8,663 bases of DNA from Gammaproteobacteria bacterium (lineage in GTDB: Bacteria > Pseudomonadota > Gammaproteobacteria > Chromatiales > Sedimenticolaceae), in assembly GCA_020445165.1 (NCBI GenBank), contig JAGRHE010000117.1, positions 1-8,663 on the forward strand. Reading direction: 5' to 3'. The position numbers were made by a program, and so were the translations under genes. Of the stretch, positions 1 through 7,278 are shown one piece after another. Under the pieces are notes generated by a model. It ran no database searches and had not been told where the DNA came from. It saw only the letters and a list, made by a program, of their open reading frames with translations. Position 1 is the stretch's first letter. The number at the start of each line of letters is the position of its first letter.

Positions 1-20
1 TGACGAAACTTCGAAATGCT

Positions 21-872
21 ATGAGTGTCGACGTTGAGGACTATTTCCAGGTCTCTGCGTTCGAGCCCTATGTTGCACGTGATGATTGGGATCGGCGTGA
101 ATGTCGTGTCGAACACAACGTTGACCGGATACTCGAGCTGTTCGACCGGCATGGCGTGAAGTCCACGTTTTTCACATTGGGTTGGATTGCACAGCGTTAT
201 CCGGCGATGGTGCGACGCATGGTCGACGAGGGCCACGAAGTGGCCAGCCACGGCTGGTCGCATGTGCGGGTGACTCAACAGGACGAGGCGGCGTTCCGAA
301 GCGACGTGGTACAGACGAAGGCTCTATTGGAGGATCTCACCGGGCGCGAGGTCATCGGTTACCGCGCTGCAAGTTACTCGATCGGTGCTGGCAATCTCTG
401 GGCGCTCGATGTTCTGAAAGAGACCGGTCACAAGTACAGCTCGAGCATATACCCGATAAAGCATGATCTATACGGCATGCCGGATGCGCCACGGTTCGCG
501 TTTCAACCTTTCGATGATGAGTTTTTCGAGTTTCCAGTGACGACTGTGAGCATTGGCGGAAAAAACCTTCCTTGCGGCGGTGGCGGCTGGTTTCGGCTGG
601 TGCCTTATGCAGGGATGCGTTGGGCAATCCGCCGCGTCAACCAGGAAGACCAGCAGGCGGCGATTTTTTATTTTCATCCGTGGGAAATCGATCCGGAACA
701 GCCGCGACAGGAAGGCCTTGACTCGAAAACCCGTTTTCGCCACTACCTGAATCTTGATCGCATGGCATCCCGCCTGGATCGACTGCTGGGTGATTTTTCC
801 TGGGGGCGAATGGACCAGGTCCTGTATCTTCCCCGCGTAGAGGGGAGCGTTTCCTCGGTGGCGACGGCCTGA
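21..872 (+). CDS. XrtA-system polysaccharide deacetylase (5' end probably outside window)
   Basis: Probable NodB-fold (carbohydrate esterase 4) deacetylase of the subfamily that travels with exosortase A; it would remove N-acetyl groups from an exported polysaccharide. Seen directly: an N-terminal SVDVEDYFQVSAFE signature with acidic residues D4, E6 and D7, the metal-binding pair H77 and H81 in SHGWSH, R115 in GYRAASYS, and a late catalytic-type H219 in FYFHPWEID. The roughly 60 residues after it match the C-terminal extension typical of this subfamily. Base 21 is the first in-frame ATG, but the frame is open to the window edge (codons T-K-L-R-N-A before it), bases 1-20 contain no ribosome-binding site, and family members often read N-A-M/L before the T/S-VDVEDYF motif. 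The true start is therefore probably upstream. No signal peptide is visible, as usual for the family. The stop lies 2 bases before xrtA, suggesting translational coupling. Confidence 0.9.
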   Translation: MSVDVEDYFQVSAFEPYVARDDWDRRECRVEHNVDRILELFDRHGVKSTFFTLGWIAQRYPAMVRRMVDEGHEVASHGWSHVRVTQQDEAAFRSDVVQTKALLEDLTGREVIGYRAASYSIGAGNLWALDVLKETGHKYSSSIYPIKHDLYGMPDAPRFAFQPFDDEFFEFPVTTVSIGGKNLPCGGGGWFRLVPYAGMRWAIRRVNQEDQQAAIFYFHPWEIDPEQPRQEGLDSKTRFRHYLNLDRMASRLDRLLGDFSWGRMDQVLYLPRVEGSVSSVATA

Positions 873-874
873 CA

Positions 875-2464
875 ATGTCAACATTCTTCGACGACGAATC
901 ACAAGGTTCGGCCGAACTCGAGGCAAGTCACCGAGATTCAGCCGCTTCGCGTTGGCGGATGGCTCTGGCGGCAATCGGGGTAACGGTTGTCGGTTTGATT
1001 GCGCTGTTCTGGTCGACCGCGGCCGGCATGGTGCACATCTGGTACAACTACGAAACCTATACGCACGGATTTATCATCGTACCGATAAGCCTGTGGCTGA
1101 TTTGGCAGAAGCGGTCGCACCTGCTCGCGTACACGCCTCAACCTGGCGCCGTGTTTCTCGTGCTGCTGCTCGGTGCCTTACTCGGATGGTCCCTGTCGCG
1201 ACTGGCCGGTGTGCTCGTCGTCGAACAGTTCGCCCTGGTTGCTATCGTCATCGTATCCGTTACCGTACTGCTCGGATGGCAGGTAGCCAAGTTCCTGGCA
1301 TTTCCCTTGTTGTTTCTTCTGTTTGCGGTGCCGATGGGCGAAGACCTCGTGCCGCCGATGATGGAATTCACGGCAACATTCACCGTGGCCGCAATCAAGC
1401 TCACTGGTATACCGGTTTACCGGGACGGCCTCTGGTTCTCGTTACCCACCGGCAATTGGTCGGTGGTGGAGGCCTGCAGTGGAGTGCGCTACCTGATCGC
1501 TTCGGTGACGCTGGGTGTCATGTATGCGTATGTGACCTACCACACGCTGTGGAAACGTCTGCTGTTCATTCTCATGTCAGCGGTCGTTCCGATCCTTGCA
1601 AATGGCATCCGCGCGTACATGATCGTAATGATCGGCCACCTCAGTGAGATGGAATATGCGACCGGCGTCGACCACTTGATTTACGGGTGGTTCTTTTTCG
1701 GTATTGTCATGTTCATTCTGTTCTGGATCGGATCCTTCTGGCAGGAGCAGGAGGATCCTCCGGGTGTGATTCGACCAGTCCATTCAATGACGGCAGCGTC
1801 GCTCGATCGGCGCCTGTGGAGCCTGTCGGCCTTTATCCTGGCTGCGAGTGCACTTTCTGTATGGGCCACCGGAAAGGCCGAGAATGCTGGGACCCAGGTG
1901 GTGGCGGGTCTCGAAACCCCGGTGAATGTTGCCGGTTGGCAGCGTTTGTCCGCCCCCGCTCTGTGGCAGCCGATGCATCTGCCGACGGAACACACGATCG
2001 CTGCGCGGTACATGAACGGCTCCGGTGAACAGGCCCAATTGTTTGTTATTTTGTTCCCACAGCAAAGCCAAGGTGCCGAGGCAATCAACAATGGCAACGA
2101 CATCGCCGTGGACAAGGTTCACCAGACTGGAATGGGAACCACGGAAATCGCGATCGGTTCAGACGTTCTGACTGCCAACAGGTCAAAACTGATCATCAAG
2201 ACGAATGGCTCCACGGATGAACACCTGGTTTTCCAATGGTATCGGGTGGCTGGATACGACCTGGTCAACCGCTATGCCGGCAAGGCGCGCGAAGCGATCG
2301 CGCGACTCTATCCGGGGCGTGCCGACGGAGCCTGGATTGCGGTTACGACGCCTTACAGTGCCAAGGACGCCGACAAGGCCCAGGAGCGTCTGACGGAGTT
2401 CGTACGGGCGATGTCGCCCCAGGTCGGGCATGCGATAGATGCGGCGTTGGGTTACACGGATTAG
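875..2464 (+). CDS. xrtA: Exosortase A with fused EpsI-like domain
   Basis: Integral membrane transpeptidase-like enzyme that recognises C-terminal PEP-CTERM sorting signals, cleaves them and probably attaches the protein to an extracellular polymer. Residues from about 27 to 292 form a bundle of hydrophobic helices, starting with the conserved YETYTHGF stretch. The exosortase triad is visible: C201 in EACSGVR, R246 in NGIRAYM, and His in the DHLIYGW stretch (H267); H255 lies nearby and is a less likely third residue. After a further membrane segment at about 315-331, residues from about 345 to 529 form a soluble, probably periplasmic, EpsI-like domain (GWQR near its start, FQWYR in the middle, LYPGRADGAW near its end). 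This exosortase-EpsI fusion and a length of 529 aa are normal for XrtA. The ATG at 875 has no clear Shine-Dalgarno and sits 2 bases after the deacetylase stop, so translation is probably coupled. No substrate with a PEP-CTERM tail is in the window. Confidence 0.93.
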   Translation: MSTFFDDESQGSAELEASHRDSAASRWRMALAAIGVTVVGLIALFWSTAAGMVHIWYNYETYTHGFIIVPISLWLIWQKRSHLLAYTPQPGAVFLVLLLGALLGWSLSRLAGVLVVEQFALVAIVIVSVTVLLGWQVAKFLAFPLLFLLFAVPMGEDLVPPMMEFTATFTVAAIKLTGIPVYRDGLWFSLPTGNWSVVEACSGVRYLIASVTLGVMYAYVTYHTLWKRLLFILMSAVVPILANGIRAYMIVMIGHLSEMEYATGVDHLIYGWFFFGIVMFILFWIGSFWQEQEDPPGVIRPVHSMTAASLDRRLWSLSAFILAASALSVWATGKAENAGTQVVAGLETPVNVAGWQRLSAPALWQPMHLPTEHTIAARYMNGSGEQAQLFVILFPQQSQGAEAINNGNDIAVDKVHQTGMGTTEIAIGSDVLTANRSKLIIKTNGSTDEHLVFQWYRVAGYDLVNRYAGKAREAIARLYPGRADGAWIAVTTPYSAKDADKAQERLTEFVRAMSPQVGHAIDAALGYTD

Positions 2465-2475
2465 GCAGCAGTAGC

Positions 2476-4368
2476 ATGTGTGGCCTGGTCGGCATATTCG
2501 ATACGTGTGGTTCTGCAGAGATTGACCGGACCTTGCTCGAAAGGATGAACGAGCGGCAGCTTCATCGGGGTCCCGATGAGGGCGGGCTGCATTTCGAACC
2601 AGGCGTGGGATTGGCGCATCGCCGGCTTTCGATCATCGACCTCTCCAGTGGACAACAACCGCTGTTCAACGAAGATCGCAGCGTTGTCGTCGTTTATAAC
2701 GGTGAAATCTATAATTTCGTCGCATTGGCCGAAGAGTTGTCGGCGCTGGGCCATGTGTTTCGCACCCATTGCGATACCGAAGTCATCGTCCATGCGTGGG
2801 AAGAGTGGGGTGAGGCCTGTGTCGAACGGTTCAGGGGCATGTTTGCGTTTGCCGTCTGGGACCGGAATCGCGGCGCACTCTTTCTTGCGCGCGATCGCCT
2901 CGGGATAAAGCCTCTTTACTACAGTCTTCTTGCGAATGGACTCCTGCTGTTCGCTTCAGAGCTGAAAGCACTCAAACAGCATCCGCAACTCGATCGATCG
3001 TTCGACGAGCGGGCGATCGAGGAATATTTAGCACTGGGTTACATCCCGGAACCACGCTGCATCTATCGTGCGACACAAAAGCTCAGGCCCGGCCATACGC
3101 TGCTTGTCCGGCGCGGCGATGCGGTGTTGAACCAGCGTGAATACTGGGACGTGCCATTCAAGGCATCACCGCAGGGGATCAGCGACGACGATGCGGCGGC
3201 ACAGCTGGTCGACGGCATCAGGGAAGCCGTGGATATCAGGCGCGTTTCCGAAGTTCCACTCGGGGCATTCCTTTCGGGTGGCGTGGATTCGAGCACCGTG
3301 GTCGCGATGATGGCTGGTCTGAGCGACGAACCAGTGAATACCTGTTCCATAGCTTTCGGGGAAGCGGAATACAACGAGGCTGCCTATGCGGCTGCGGTTG
3401 CTGAACGATTCGGCTGTCGCCATCGTGTCCAGTCGCTGGATCCAGACGACCACTCGCTGCTGGATGCCTTGCCCGACCTGTACGACGAACCTTTTGCAGA
3501 CAGCTCTGCCATGCCGACATACCGCGTCTGCGAACTCGCGGCAAGAGATGTCACGGTGGTGTTGTCGGGTGATGGCGGCGACGAAAGCCTGGCAGGCTAT
3601 CGTCGCTATGGGCAGCACCTGGACGATCTGGCTGTCAAATCAGCCATTCCCGGAATCGTACGCGCAGGATTGGGCAGCGTAGGGCGCTTTTACCCAGACA
3701 GCAGGTTCCTGCCAAAGGCTTTGCAGCGGCGGCAGGGGCTGCTCTCGATGGGCCAGGATCCGGTCACCAGTTTCTTCGAAATAAATGCCGTCATGAAAGG
3801 TGACCTGCGGCAATCGCTCTATTCCGACGGGTTCAAACGCCGGCTGCAGGGCTACGATGCCGTGGAGGTGTTTCGTGAACACGCCGAGCGCGCACCGACG
3901 GATGAACCATTGTCGCTGGCTCAGTATCTGGATCTAAAGACCTATCTGCCGGGTGACATCCTGACCAAGGTGGACCGTGCCAGCATGGCCCACTCGATCG
4001 AGGTGCGAGTTCCCTTACTCGATCACAAGCTGGTGGAGTGGATGTCGACGCTGCCGCCGACGATGAAACGTCGGGGTAGGGAAGGAAAGTTCCTGCTCAA
4101 GAAGGGCATGGAGCCGTACCTTCCGCATGACATTCTTTATCGACCAAAAAAGGGCTTTGCGGTACCGCTGGCGGCGTGGTTTCGTGGGTCACTGAGGACG
4201 CGCTTGCAACAGGTTCTCGCCAGCGTATCGCTGAAAGAGGCCAATGTGTTCGATGCGAAGCGCCTGCAACGGCTGTTCGACGAGCACGACAGCGGCCGCC
4301 GTGACTGGAGCGCTCAGCTGTGGGCGGTGTTGATGTTCGAATCGTTTCTGCGCTCGGAGCAATCGTAG
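2476..4368 (+). CDS. XrtA-associated amidotransferase 1 (asparagine synthase-like)
   Basis: Glutamine-dependent amidotransferase of the class-B asparagine synthase fold, in the version linked to exosortase A loci. It probably uses glutamine ammonia and ATP to amidate a sugar acid or other precursor of the exopolysaccharide; the substrate is inferred and not known. The start at 2476 is fixed by MCGLVGIFD, because C2 must become the N-terminal nucleophile; the frame is open further upstream but that part overlaps xrtA. The glutaminase domain (about 1-220) shows HRGPDEGG, VYNGEIYNF, CDTEV and ARDRLGIKPLYY. The synthase domain carries the ATP PP-loop SGGVDSS at residues 267-273, SGDGGDE at 364-370, and KVDRASMAHSIEVRVPLLDH further on. 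At 630 aa the length is normal. It follows xrtA by 11 bases with only a weak AGG upstream, and is the last XrtA-locus gene before convergent maf. No convincing terminator is seen in 4369-4419. Confidence 0.92.
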   Translation: MCGLVGIFDTCGSAEIDRTLLERMNERQLHRGPDEGGLHFEPGVGLAHRRLSIIDLSSGQQPLFNEDRSVVVVYNGEIYNFVALAEELSALGHVFRTHCDTEVIVHAWEEWGEACVERFRGMFAFAVWDRNRGALFLARDRLGIKPLYYSLLANGLLLFASELKALKQHPQLDRSFDERAIEEYLALGYIPEPRCIYRATQKLRPGHTLLVRRGDAVLNQREYWDVPFKASPQGISDDDAAAQLVDGIREAVDIRRVSEVPLGAFLSGGVDSSTVVAMMAGLSDEPVNTCSIAFGEAEYNEAAYAAAVAERFGCRHRVQSLDPDDHSLLDALPDLYDEPFADSSAMPTYRVCELAARDVTVVLSGDGGDESLAGYRRYGQHLDDLAVKSAIPGIVRAGLGSVGRFYPDSRFLPKALQRRQGLLSMGQDPVTSFFEINAVMKGDLRQSLYSDGFKRRLQGYDAVEVFREHAERAPTDEPLSLAQYLDLKTYLPGDILTKVDRASMAHSIEVRVPLLDHKLVEWMSTLPPTMKRRGREGKFLLKKGMEPYLPHDILYRPKKGFAVPLAAWFRGSLRTRLQQVLASVSLKEANVFDAKRLQRLFDEHDSGRRDWSAQLWAVLMFESFLRSEQS

Positions 4369-4419
4369 AAAGCTGCGAGGCGTGAAGCCGTTGACCTGAA
4401 GACCGTGCGACCGGATTGT

Positions 4420-4998
4420 TCAGGGCAGTACGATGCCTTCGGCCGCCAACATCTCCACCAGACGGATCATCGGCAGCCCGATCAGGGTGTTCGGGTCGCG
4501 ACCGTGCAGCCGCGAAAACAGCGTGATGCCGAAACCTTCCGATTTGAAGCTGCCCGCACAATTGAATGGCCGTTCACGGTCTACGTACCGGGCGATCTGT
4601 GCTGAATCGAGTGGACGGAACTCGACGGTAAAGCTTTCCTCGTCGACCTGTTTTTGTCCTGTCGCGCTGTTGAACAGGCAGAGCCCGGTATGAAACGTGA
4701 CCATCCTGCCTGACGCGGCCTGCAGCTGGGCGATCGCGTTTTGGCGATCGCCCGGTTTACCCAGCACCCGGTCGTCGATGCAGGCGACCTGGTCCGAGCC
4801 AATGATCAGTGCCTGCGGATGAGCCACGCCGACTGCACGCGCCTTGGCTTCTGCCAGGCGGCGGACAAGGGCCGTCGGGTCCTCGCCGGGGTGACGGGTC
4901 TCATCTGTCGAGGGTGCGCTCGTCTGAAAGGGCAGTCCCAGCTTTCCCAGCAATTCGGCCCGGAAGGGTGACGTCGAGGCAAGGATAAGCGGCAGCAT
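4420..4998 (-). CDS. yceF: Maf-like nucleoside triphosphate pyrophosphatase, YceF type (7-methyl-GTP pyrophosphatase)
   Basis: House-cleaning cytoplasmic pyrophosphatase that hydrolyses modified nucleotides; the E. coli YceF subfamily prefers 7-methyl-GTP. The 192-residue product starts MLPLILASTSPFRAELL, which includes the Maf SxSPxR phosphate-binding motif (S8-R13). It has DET at 32-34, the catalytic Asp in IIGSDQV (D69), and CAGSFKSEGFGITLF from residue 147 with GRDPNT after it. These match YceF rather than the YhdE (dTTP/UTP) branch. The start is supported by an AGGA ribosome-binding site on the minus strand (bases 5005-5008), 6 nt before the ATG. It converges on the XrtA operon and is divergent from oadGAB. 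In many gammaproteobacteria yceF sits beside yceD-rpmF-plsX, which is not seen here but may begin just past the right edge. Its coding sequence contains a strong 26-nt hairpin at residues 83-91. Confidence 0.93.
   Translation of the reverse strand: MLPLILASTSPFRAELLGKLGLPFQTSAPSTDETRHPGEDPTALVRRLAEAKARAVGVAHPQALIIGSDQVACIDDRVLGKPGDRQNAIAQLQAASGRMVTFHTGLCLFNSATGQKQVDEESFTVEFRPLDSAQIARYVDRERPFNCAGSFKSEGFGITLFSRLHGRDPNTLIGLPMIRLVEMLAAEGIVLP
4728..4753. repeat. Perfect inverted repeat inside maf built from two GCGATCGC octamers
   Basis: Bases 4728-4737 (GGGCGATCGC) and 4744-4753 (GCGATCGCCC) are perfect reverse complements around the 6-nt spacer GTTTTG. An outer T-G wobble (4727/4754) and a C-G pair (4726/4755) could extend the stem. 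Each arm contains the self-complementary octamer GCGATCGC. In maf mRNA this would form a 10-bp GC-rich stem with a CAAAAC loop. No U-tract follows on either strand, so it is not a canonical terminator. It encodes an ordinary, alignable part of Maf (residues 83-91). Confidence 0.8.
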
Positions 4999-5004
4999 GT
5001 CAAG

Positions 5005-5008
5005 TCCT
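5005..5008 (-). promoter_or_regulatory. Ribosome-binding site of maf/yceF
   Basis: AGGA on the minus strand, 6 nt upstream of the ATG at 4998-4996. This supports the short N-terminus MLPLILASTS, which also matches where YceF homologues begin. Confidence 0.6.
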
Positions 5009-5044
5009 GTGGTGACGAGAAAGTCGAGTCTATCAGAGCTTCGT

Positions 5045-5127
5045 GAATTGCTGATTCGGGCGTATGGGAATTGATTCTCTCAATACCGGCAGGTCGTCGA
5101 ATCCATTAGAATACGCCTTTCGATTCG
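5045..5127. promoter_or_regulatory. Divergent maf/oadG control region with GAAT/ATTC dyads and a weak -10
   Basis: The 210-base gap between maf and oadG must hold any promoters for both directions. It contains two short dyads, GAAT-TGCTG-ATTC (5045-5057) and GAAT-TG-ATTC (5068-5077), an overlapping ATTGA/TCAAT pair (5070-5074 and 5080-5084), and further GAAT and ATTC half-sites at 5100-5127. TAGAAT at 5107-5112 matches a sigma70 -10 at five of six positions, but I find no good -35 at the right distance. A start near 5119 would give a short leader ahead of the 20-codon ORF at 5150. These sequences are visible, but a regulatory role is only inferred. Confidence 0.3.
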
Positions 5128-5149
5128 TGCCTACTGTCGGGACGAAGCA

Positions 5150-5212
5150 ATGATGGCCGCCACCAGAACAGAATACCGGGCGGTCATGCGGATTGGGGAG
5201 GTCCACACGTGA
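5150..5212 (+). CDS. Possible 20-codon leader ORF coupled to oadG
   Basis: An unrecognised short frame beginning ATG ATG and encoding MMAATRTEYRAVMRIGEVHT. A possible Shine-Dalgarno GGGA (5139-5142) lies 7 nt before the first ATG. The stop TGA at 5210-5212 overlaps the oadG GTG at 5209-5211 as GTGA, the arrangement typical of translational coupling, and the oadG ribosome-binding site lies inside its last codons. It has no membrane segment and no run of regulatory codons of the attenuation type. A 20-codon frame can easily occur by chance, so the position and overlap are the only evidence. Confidence 0.3.
   Translation: MMAATRTEYRAVMRIGEVHT
5195..5202 (+). promoter_or_regulatory. Ribosome-binding site fixing the GTG start of oadG
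   Basis: GGGGAGGT ends 6 nt before the GTG at 5209. This is the best Shine-Dalgarno in the window and selects the non-ATG start, giving an N-terminus (MNTTLVMQGVELMLLGMG) of normal OadG form. Confidence 0.75.
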
Positions 5213-5451
5213 ATACCACGCTCGTCATGCAGGGGGTCGAACTCATGCTGCTCGGCATGGGGATTGTTTTCGGCTTCCTCACGGTATTGGTTTTCACCCT
5301 GCGCGGTATGTCGCTCTTGGCCAATCGGCTCGCAGATGCCGCTCCGGATGCCGTGGAGCAGCCGGCGGCGATCCACGTAGCCGATAATCGCCACCTCATA
5401 GCGGTCATTTCAGCAGCTGTTTCACGCTATCGCGCGACCCGTCAGCGCTGA
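5209..5451 (+). CDS. oadG: Oxaloacetate decarboxylase gamma subunit
   Basis: Small single-pass membrane protein of the Na+-extruding oxaloacetate decarboxylase. In characterised pumps it holds the alpha and beta subunits together and speeds the decarboxylation step. The product is 80 residues (about 80 is usual). One transmembrane helix spans roughly residues 11-31 (LLGMGIVFGFLTVLVF), followed by the family's RGMSLLANRL segment, a short Ala/Pro-containing linker, and a C-terminal helix HLIAVISAAVSRYR. Translation starts at GTG behind a strong ribosome-binding site. Odd: the His cluster seen in the Klebsiella tail (IAAAIHHHR, remembered as a zinc site) is here ISAAVSRYR, with only H56 and H62 in the C-terminal half. 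It lies 31 bases before oadA and is first in the oadGAB order normal for this pump. Confidence 0.88.
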   Translation: MNTTLVMQGVELMLLGMGIVFGFLTVLVFTLRGMSLLANRLADAAPDAVEQPAAIHVADNRHLIAVISAAVSRYRATRQR

Positions 5452-5482
5452 GTCGCCTGCAACCAGATCAGGATAGAGATTC

Positions 5483-7273
5483 ATGACCTCCAACAAGCTT
5501 GCCATCACCGATGTCGTCCTGCGTGATGCCCACCAGTCCCTGTTCGCGACCCGGCTGCGGCTGGACGACATGCTGCCGATTGCGGCCAAGCTCGATGAAG
5601 TCGGTTTCTGGTCGCTCGAAACCTGGGGTGGCGCGACGTTCGATGCCTGCATCCGCTATCTGGGTGAAGATCCCTGGGAGCGTCTGCGCGCGCTGAGGAA
5701 AGCCATGCCCAAAACCCGGATGCAGATGCTGTTCCGGGCACAGAACATCCTCGGGTATCGGCACTACGCCGATGACGTGGTAGAGCGTTTCGTCGAACGT
5801 GCGGCTGACAATGGCATGGATGTATTCCGCATCTTCGACGCAATGAATGATCTGCGAAATTTCGAGACAGCCGTCAGGGCGACGATTCGGGCAGGCAAGC
5901 ATGCCCAGGGTGCGATGTCCTACACGGTCAGCCCGGCACACAACCTGCAGTACTGGCTGGACATGGCCAAGGGTCTCGAAGACATGGGCTGTCATTCCAT
6001 CTGTATCAAGGACATGGCCGGTCTGCTGGCGCCGTATACCTGCTTCGAGCTGGTCAGCCGGCTGAAGGAAACCGTTTCGGTCCCCATTGCCATGCAGTCC
6101 CATGCCACGACCGGCATGAGCACGACGACCAACATCAAGGCTGCTGAAGCCGGTATCGATATGCTGGACACGGCGATTTCGTCGATGTCGATGACCTACG
6201 GCCATTCGGCCACCGAATCCGTGGTCGCGATCCTGCAGGGAACTGAGCGTGATACCGGCTTGGACATCCACCTGCTCGAAGAGATCGCCGCCTACTTCCG
6301 CGAAGTACGGAAGAAATACGCCAGGTTCGAGGGTTCACTGCGGGGTGTCGATTCCCGGATTCTCGTGGCCCAGGTCCCGGGCGGCATGTTGACCAACATG
6401 GAAAACCAGCTGCGCGAACAGGGCGCCGCCGACCGGATGGACGATGTGCTTGCCGAAATTCCGCGCGTGCGCGAAGACCTCGGCTACATCGCGCTGGTGA
6501 CGCCGACCTCGCAGATCGTCGGCACCCAGGCAGTGCTCAACGTGCTCACCGGCGAACGCTATAAGACCATCAGCAAGGAGACGGCCGGTGTACTCAAGGG
6601 TGAGTACGGCGCCACCCCGTCCCCGGTCAATGCAGAGTTGCAGCGTCGCGTTCTGGGTGAGGGCGAAGCGCCGATCACCTGCAGACCGGCCGACCTGATT
6701 GATGCCGAAGTTGACAAGTTGACCAAGGAATTCCGCGGCATCGCGAAGGAGCGCAACATCCGTGTTGCCGAGGCCGAGATCGACGATGTGCTCACCTATG
6801 CGCTGTTTCCGCAGATTGGCCTGAAGTTTCTCGAGAACCGCGACAATCCCGACGCGTTCGAGCCGGCACCGGGCAAAGAACCGCAGGAGCAGCCGTCCCC
6901 GGTACCGGCCAAGGCTCCTGCCAGCGATGGCCCGGAGGCCTACCAGGTGACGGTCGATGGGCGCACCTACAGCGTGCTGGTCGCACCGGGCGGAGATATC
7001 ACCCAGGTCCAGCCTGCAGCTCAGGCCGCTCCCGCCCCGGCTCCCGCACCGGGCGCGGCCGACATCAATGTTCCGGCGCCACTGGCGGGCAACATTTTTA
7101 AGGTGAATGTCGCATCTGGCCAAGCGGTCAAATCGGGCGACGTCATCATGATTCTCGAAGCCATGAAGATGGAAACCGAGGTGCGTTCACCTGAATCCGG
7201 CACGGTGCGCAGCGTCCTGGTCAAGGAAGGGGATGCGGTTCAGGTTGGCGACATTTTGCTGACGTTGGGCTGA
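5483..7273 (+). CDS. oadA: Oxaloacetate decarboxylase alpha subunit (biotin-dependent carboxyltransferase)
   Basis: Cytoplasmic subunit that transfers the carboxyl group of oxaloacetate to its own biotin, releasing pyruvate; OadB then decarboxylates carboxybiotin and pumps Na+. The product is 596 aa, the usual length. The N-terminal carboxyltransferase TIM barrel (about 1-270) opens with [17 protein letters not shown] (metal ligand D15) and has the active-site lysine K176 in CIKDMAG. The conserved carboxylase domain follows (about 280-460, with [12 protein letters not shown] and [12 protein letters not shown]). A Pro/Ala-rich linker (about 467-530) leads to a biotinyl domain with EAMKMET, biotin on K562, 34 residues from the end. 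Odd: the zinc motif expected as HxHATTG reads Q205-S-H207-ATTG, so the first His ligand is Gln. The ATG at 5483 has AGGA (5470-5473) 9 nt upstream. The stop is 5 bases before oadB. Confidence 0.95.
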   Translation: MTSNKLAITDVVLRDAHQSLFATRLRLDDMLPIAAKLDEVGFWSLETWGGATFDACIRYLGEDPWERLRALRKAMPKTRMQMLFRAQNILGYRHYADDVVERFVERAADNGMDVFRIFDAMNDLRNFETAVRATIRAGKHAQGAMSYTVSPAHNLQYWLDMAKGLEDMGCHSICIKDMAGLLAPYTCFELVSRLKETVSVPIAMQSHATTGMSTTTNIKAAEAGIDMLDTAISSMSMTYGHSATESVVAILQGTERDTGLDIHLLEEIAAYFREVRKKYARFEGSLRGVDSRILVAQVPGGMLTNMENQLREQGAADRMDDVLAEIPRVREDLGYIALVTPTSQIVGTQAVLNVLTGERYKTISKETAGVLKGEYGATPSPVNAELQRRVLGEGEAPITCRPADLIDAEVDKLTKEFRGIAKERNIRVAEAEIDDVLTYALFPQIGLKFLENRDNPDAFEPAPGKEPQEQPSPVPAKAPASDGPEAYQVTVDGRTYSVLVAPGGDITQVQPAAQAAPAPAPAPGAADINVPAPLAGNIFKVNVASGQAVKSGDVIMILEAMKMETEVRSPESGTVRSVLVKEGDAVQVGDILLTLG

Positions 7274-7278
7274 CAGCG

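Noticed and set aside
952..1647. 231-codon frame inside xrtA on the same strand
   Set aside because: The translation is Arg/Gly/His-rich with no recognisable motif, while the overlapping xrtA frame carries the exosortase triad.
2236..2475. In-frame upstream extension of the amidotransferase into xrtA
   Set aside because: Class-II amidotransferases need Cys directly after the initiator Met; the MCGLVG start at 2476 satisfies this and an extension would block the nucleophile.
4369..4419. Possible bidirectional terminator between the amidotransferase and maf
   Set aside because: Only a 3-bp GGC/GCC stem is visible and there is no T-run, which is too little to call.
5071..5112. Complete sigma70 promoter using TTGATT (5071) with TAGAAT (5107)
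   Set aside because: The spacing is 30 bases, far from 16-18, so the two elements cannot form one promoter; only the -10 is kept as a weak candidate.
7011..7060. Pro/Ala repeat in OadA
   Set aside because: Flexible Pro/Ala linkers before the biotinyl domain are standard in OadA.
5468..7123. Long open frames antisense to oadA (267 and 262 codons)
   Set aside because: They lie entirely opposite a well-conserved gene, resemble no family I know, and are what G/C-ending codons produce on the opposite strand.
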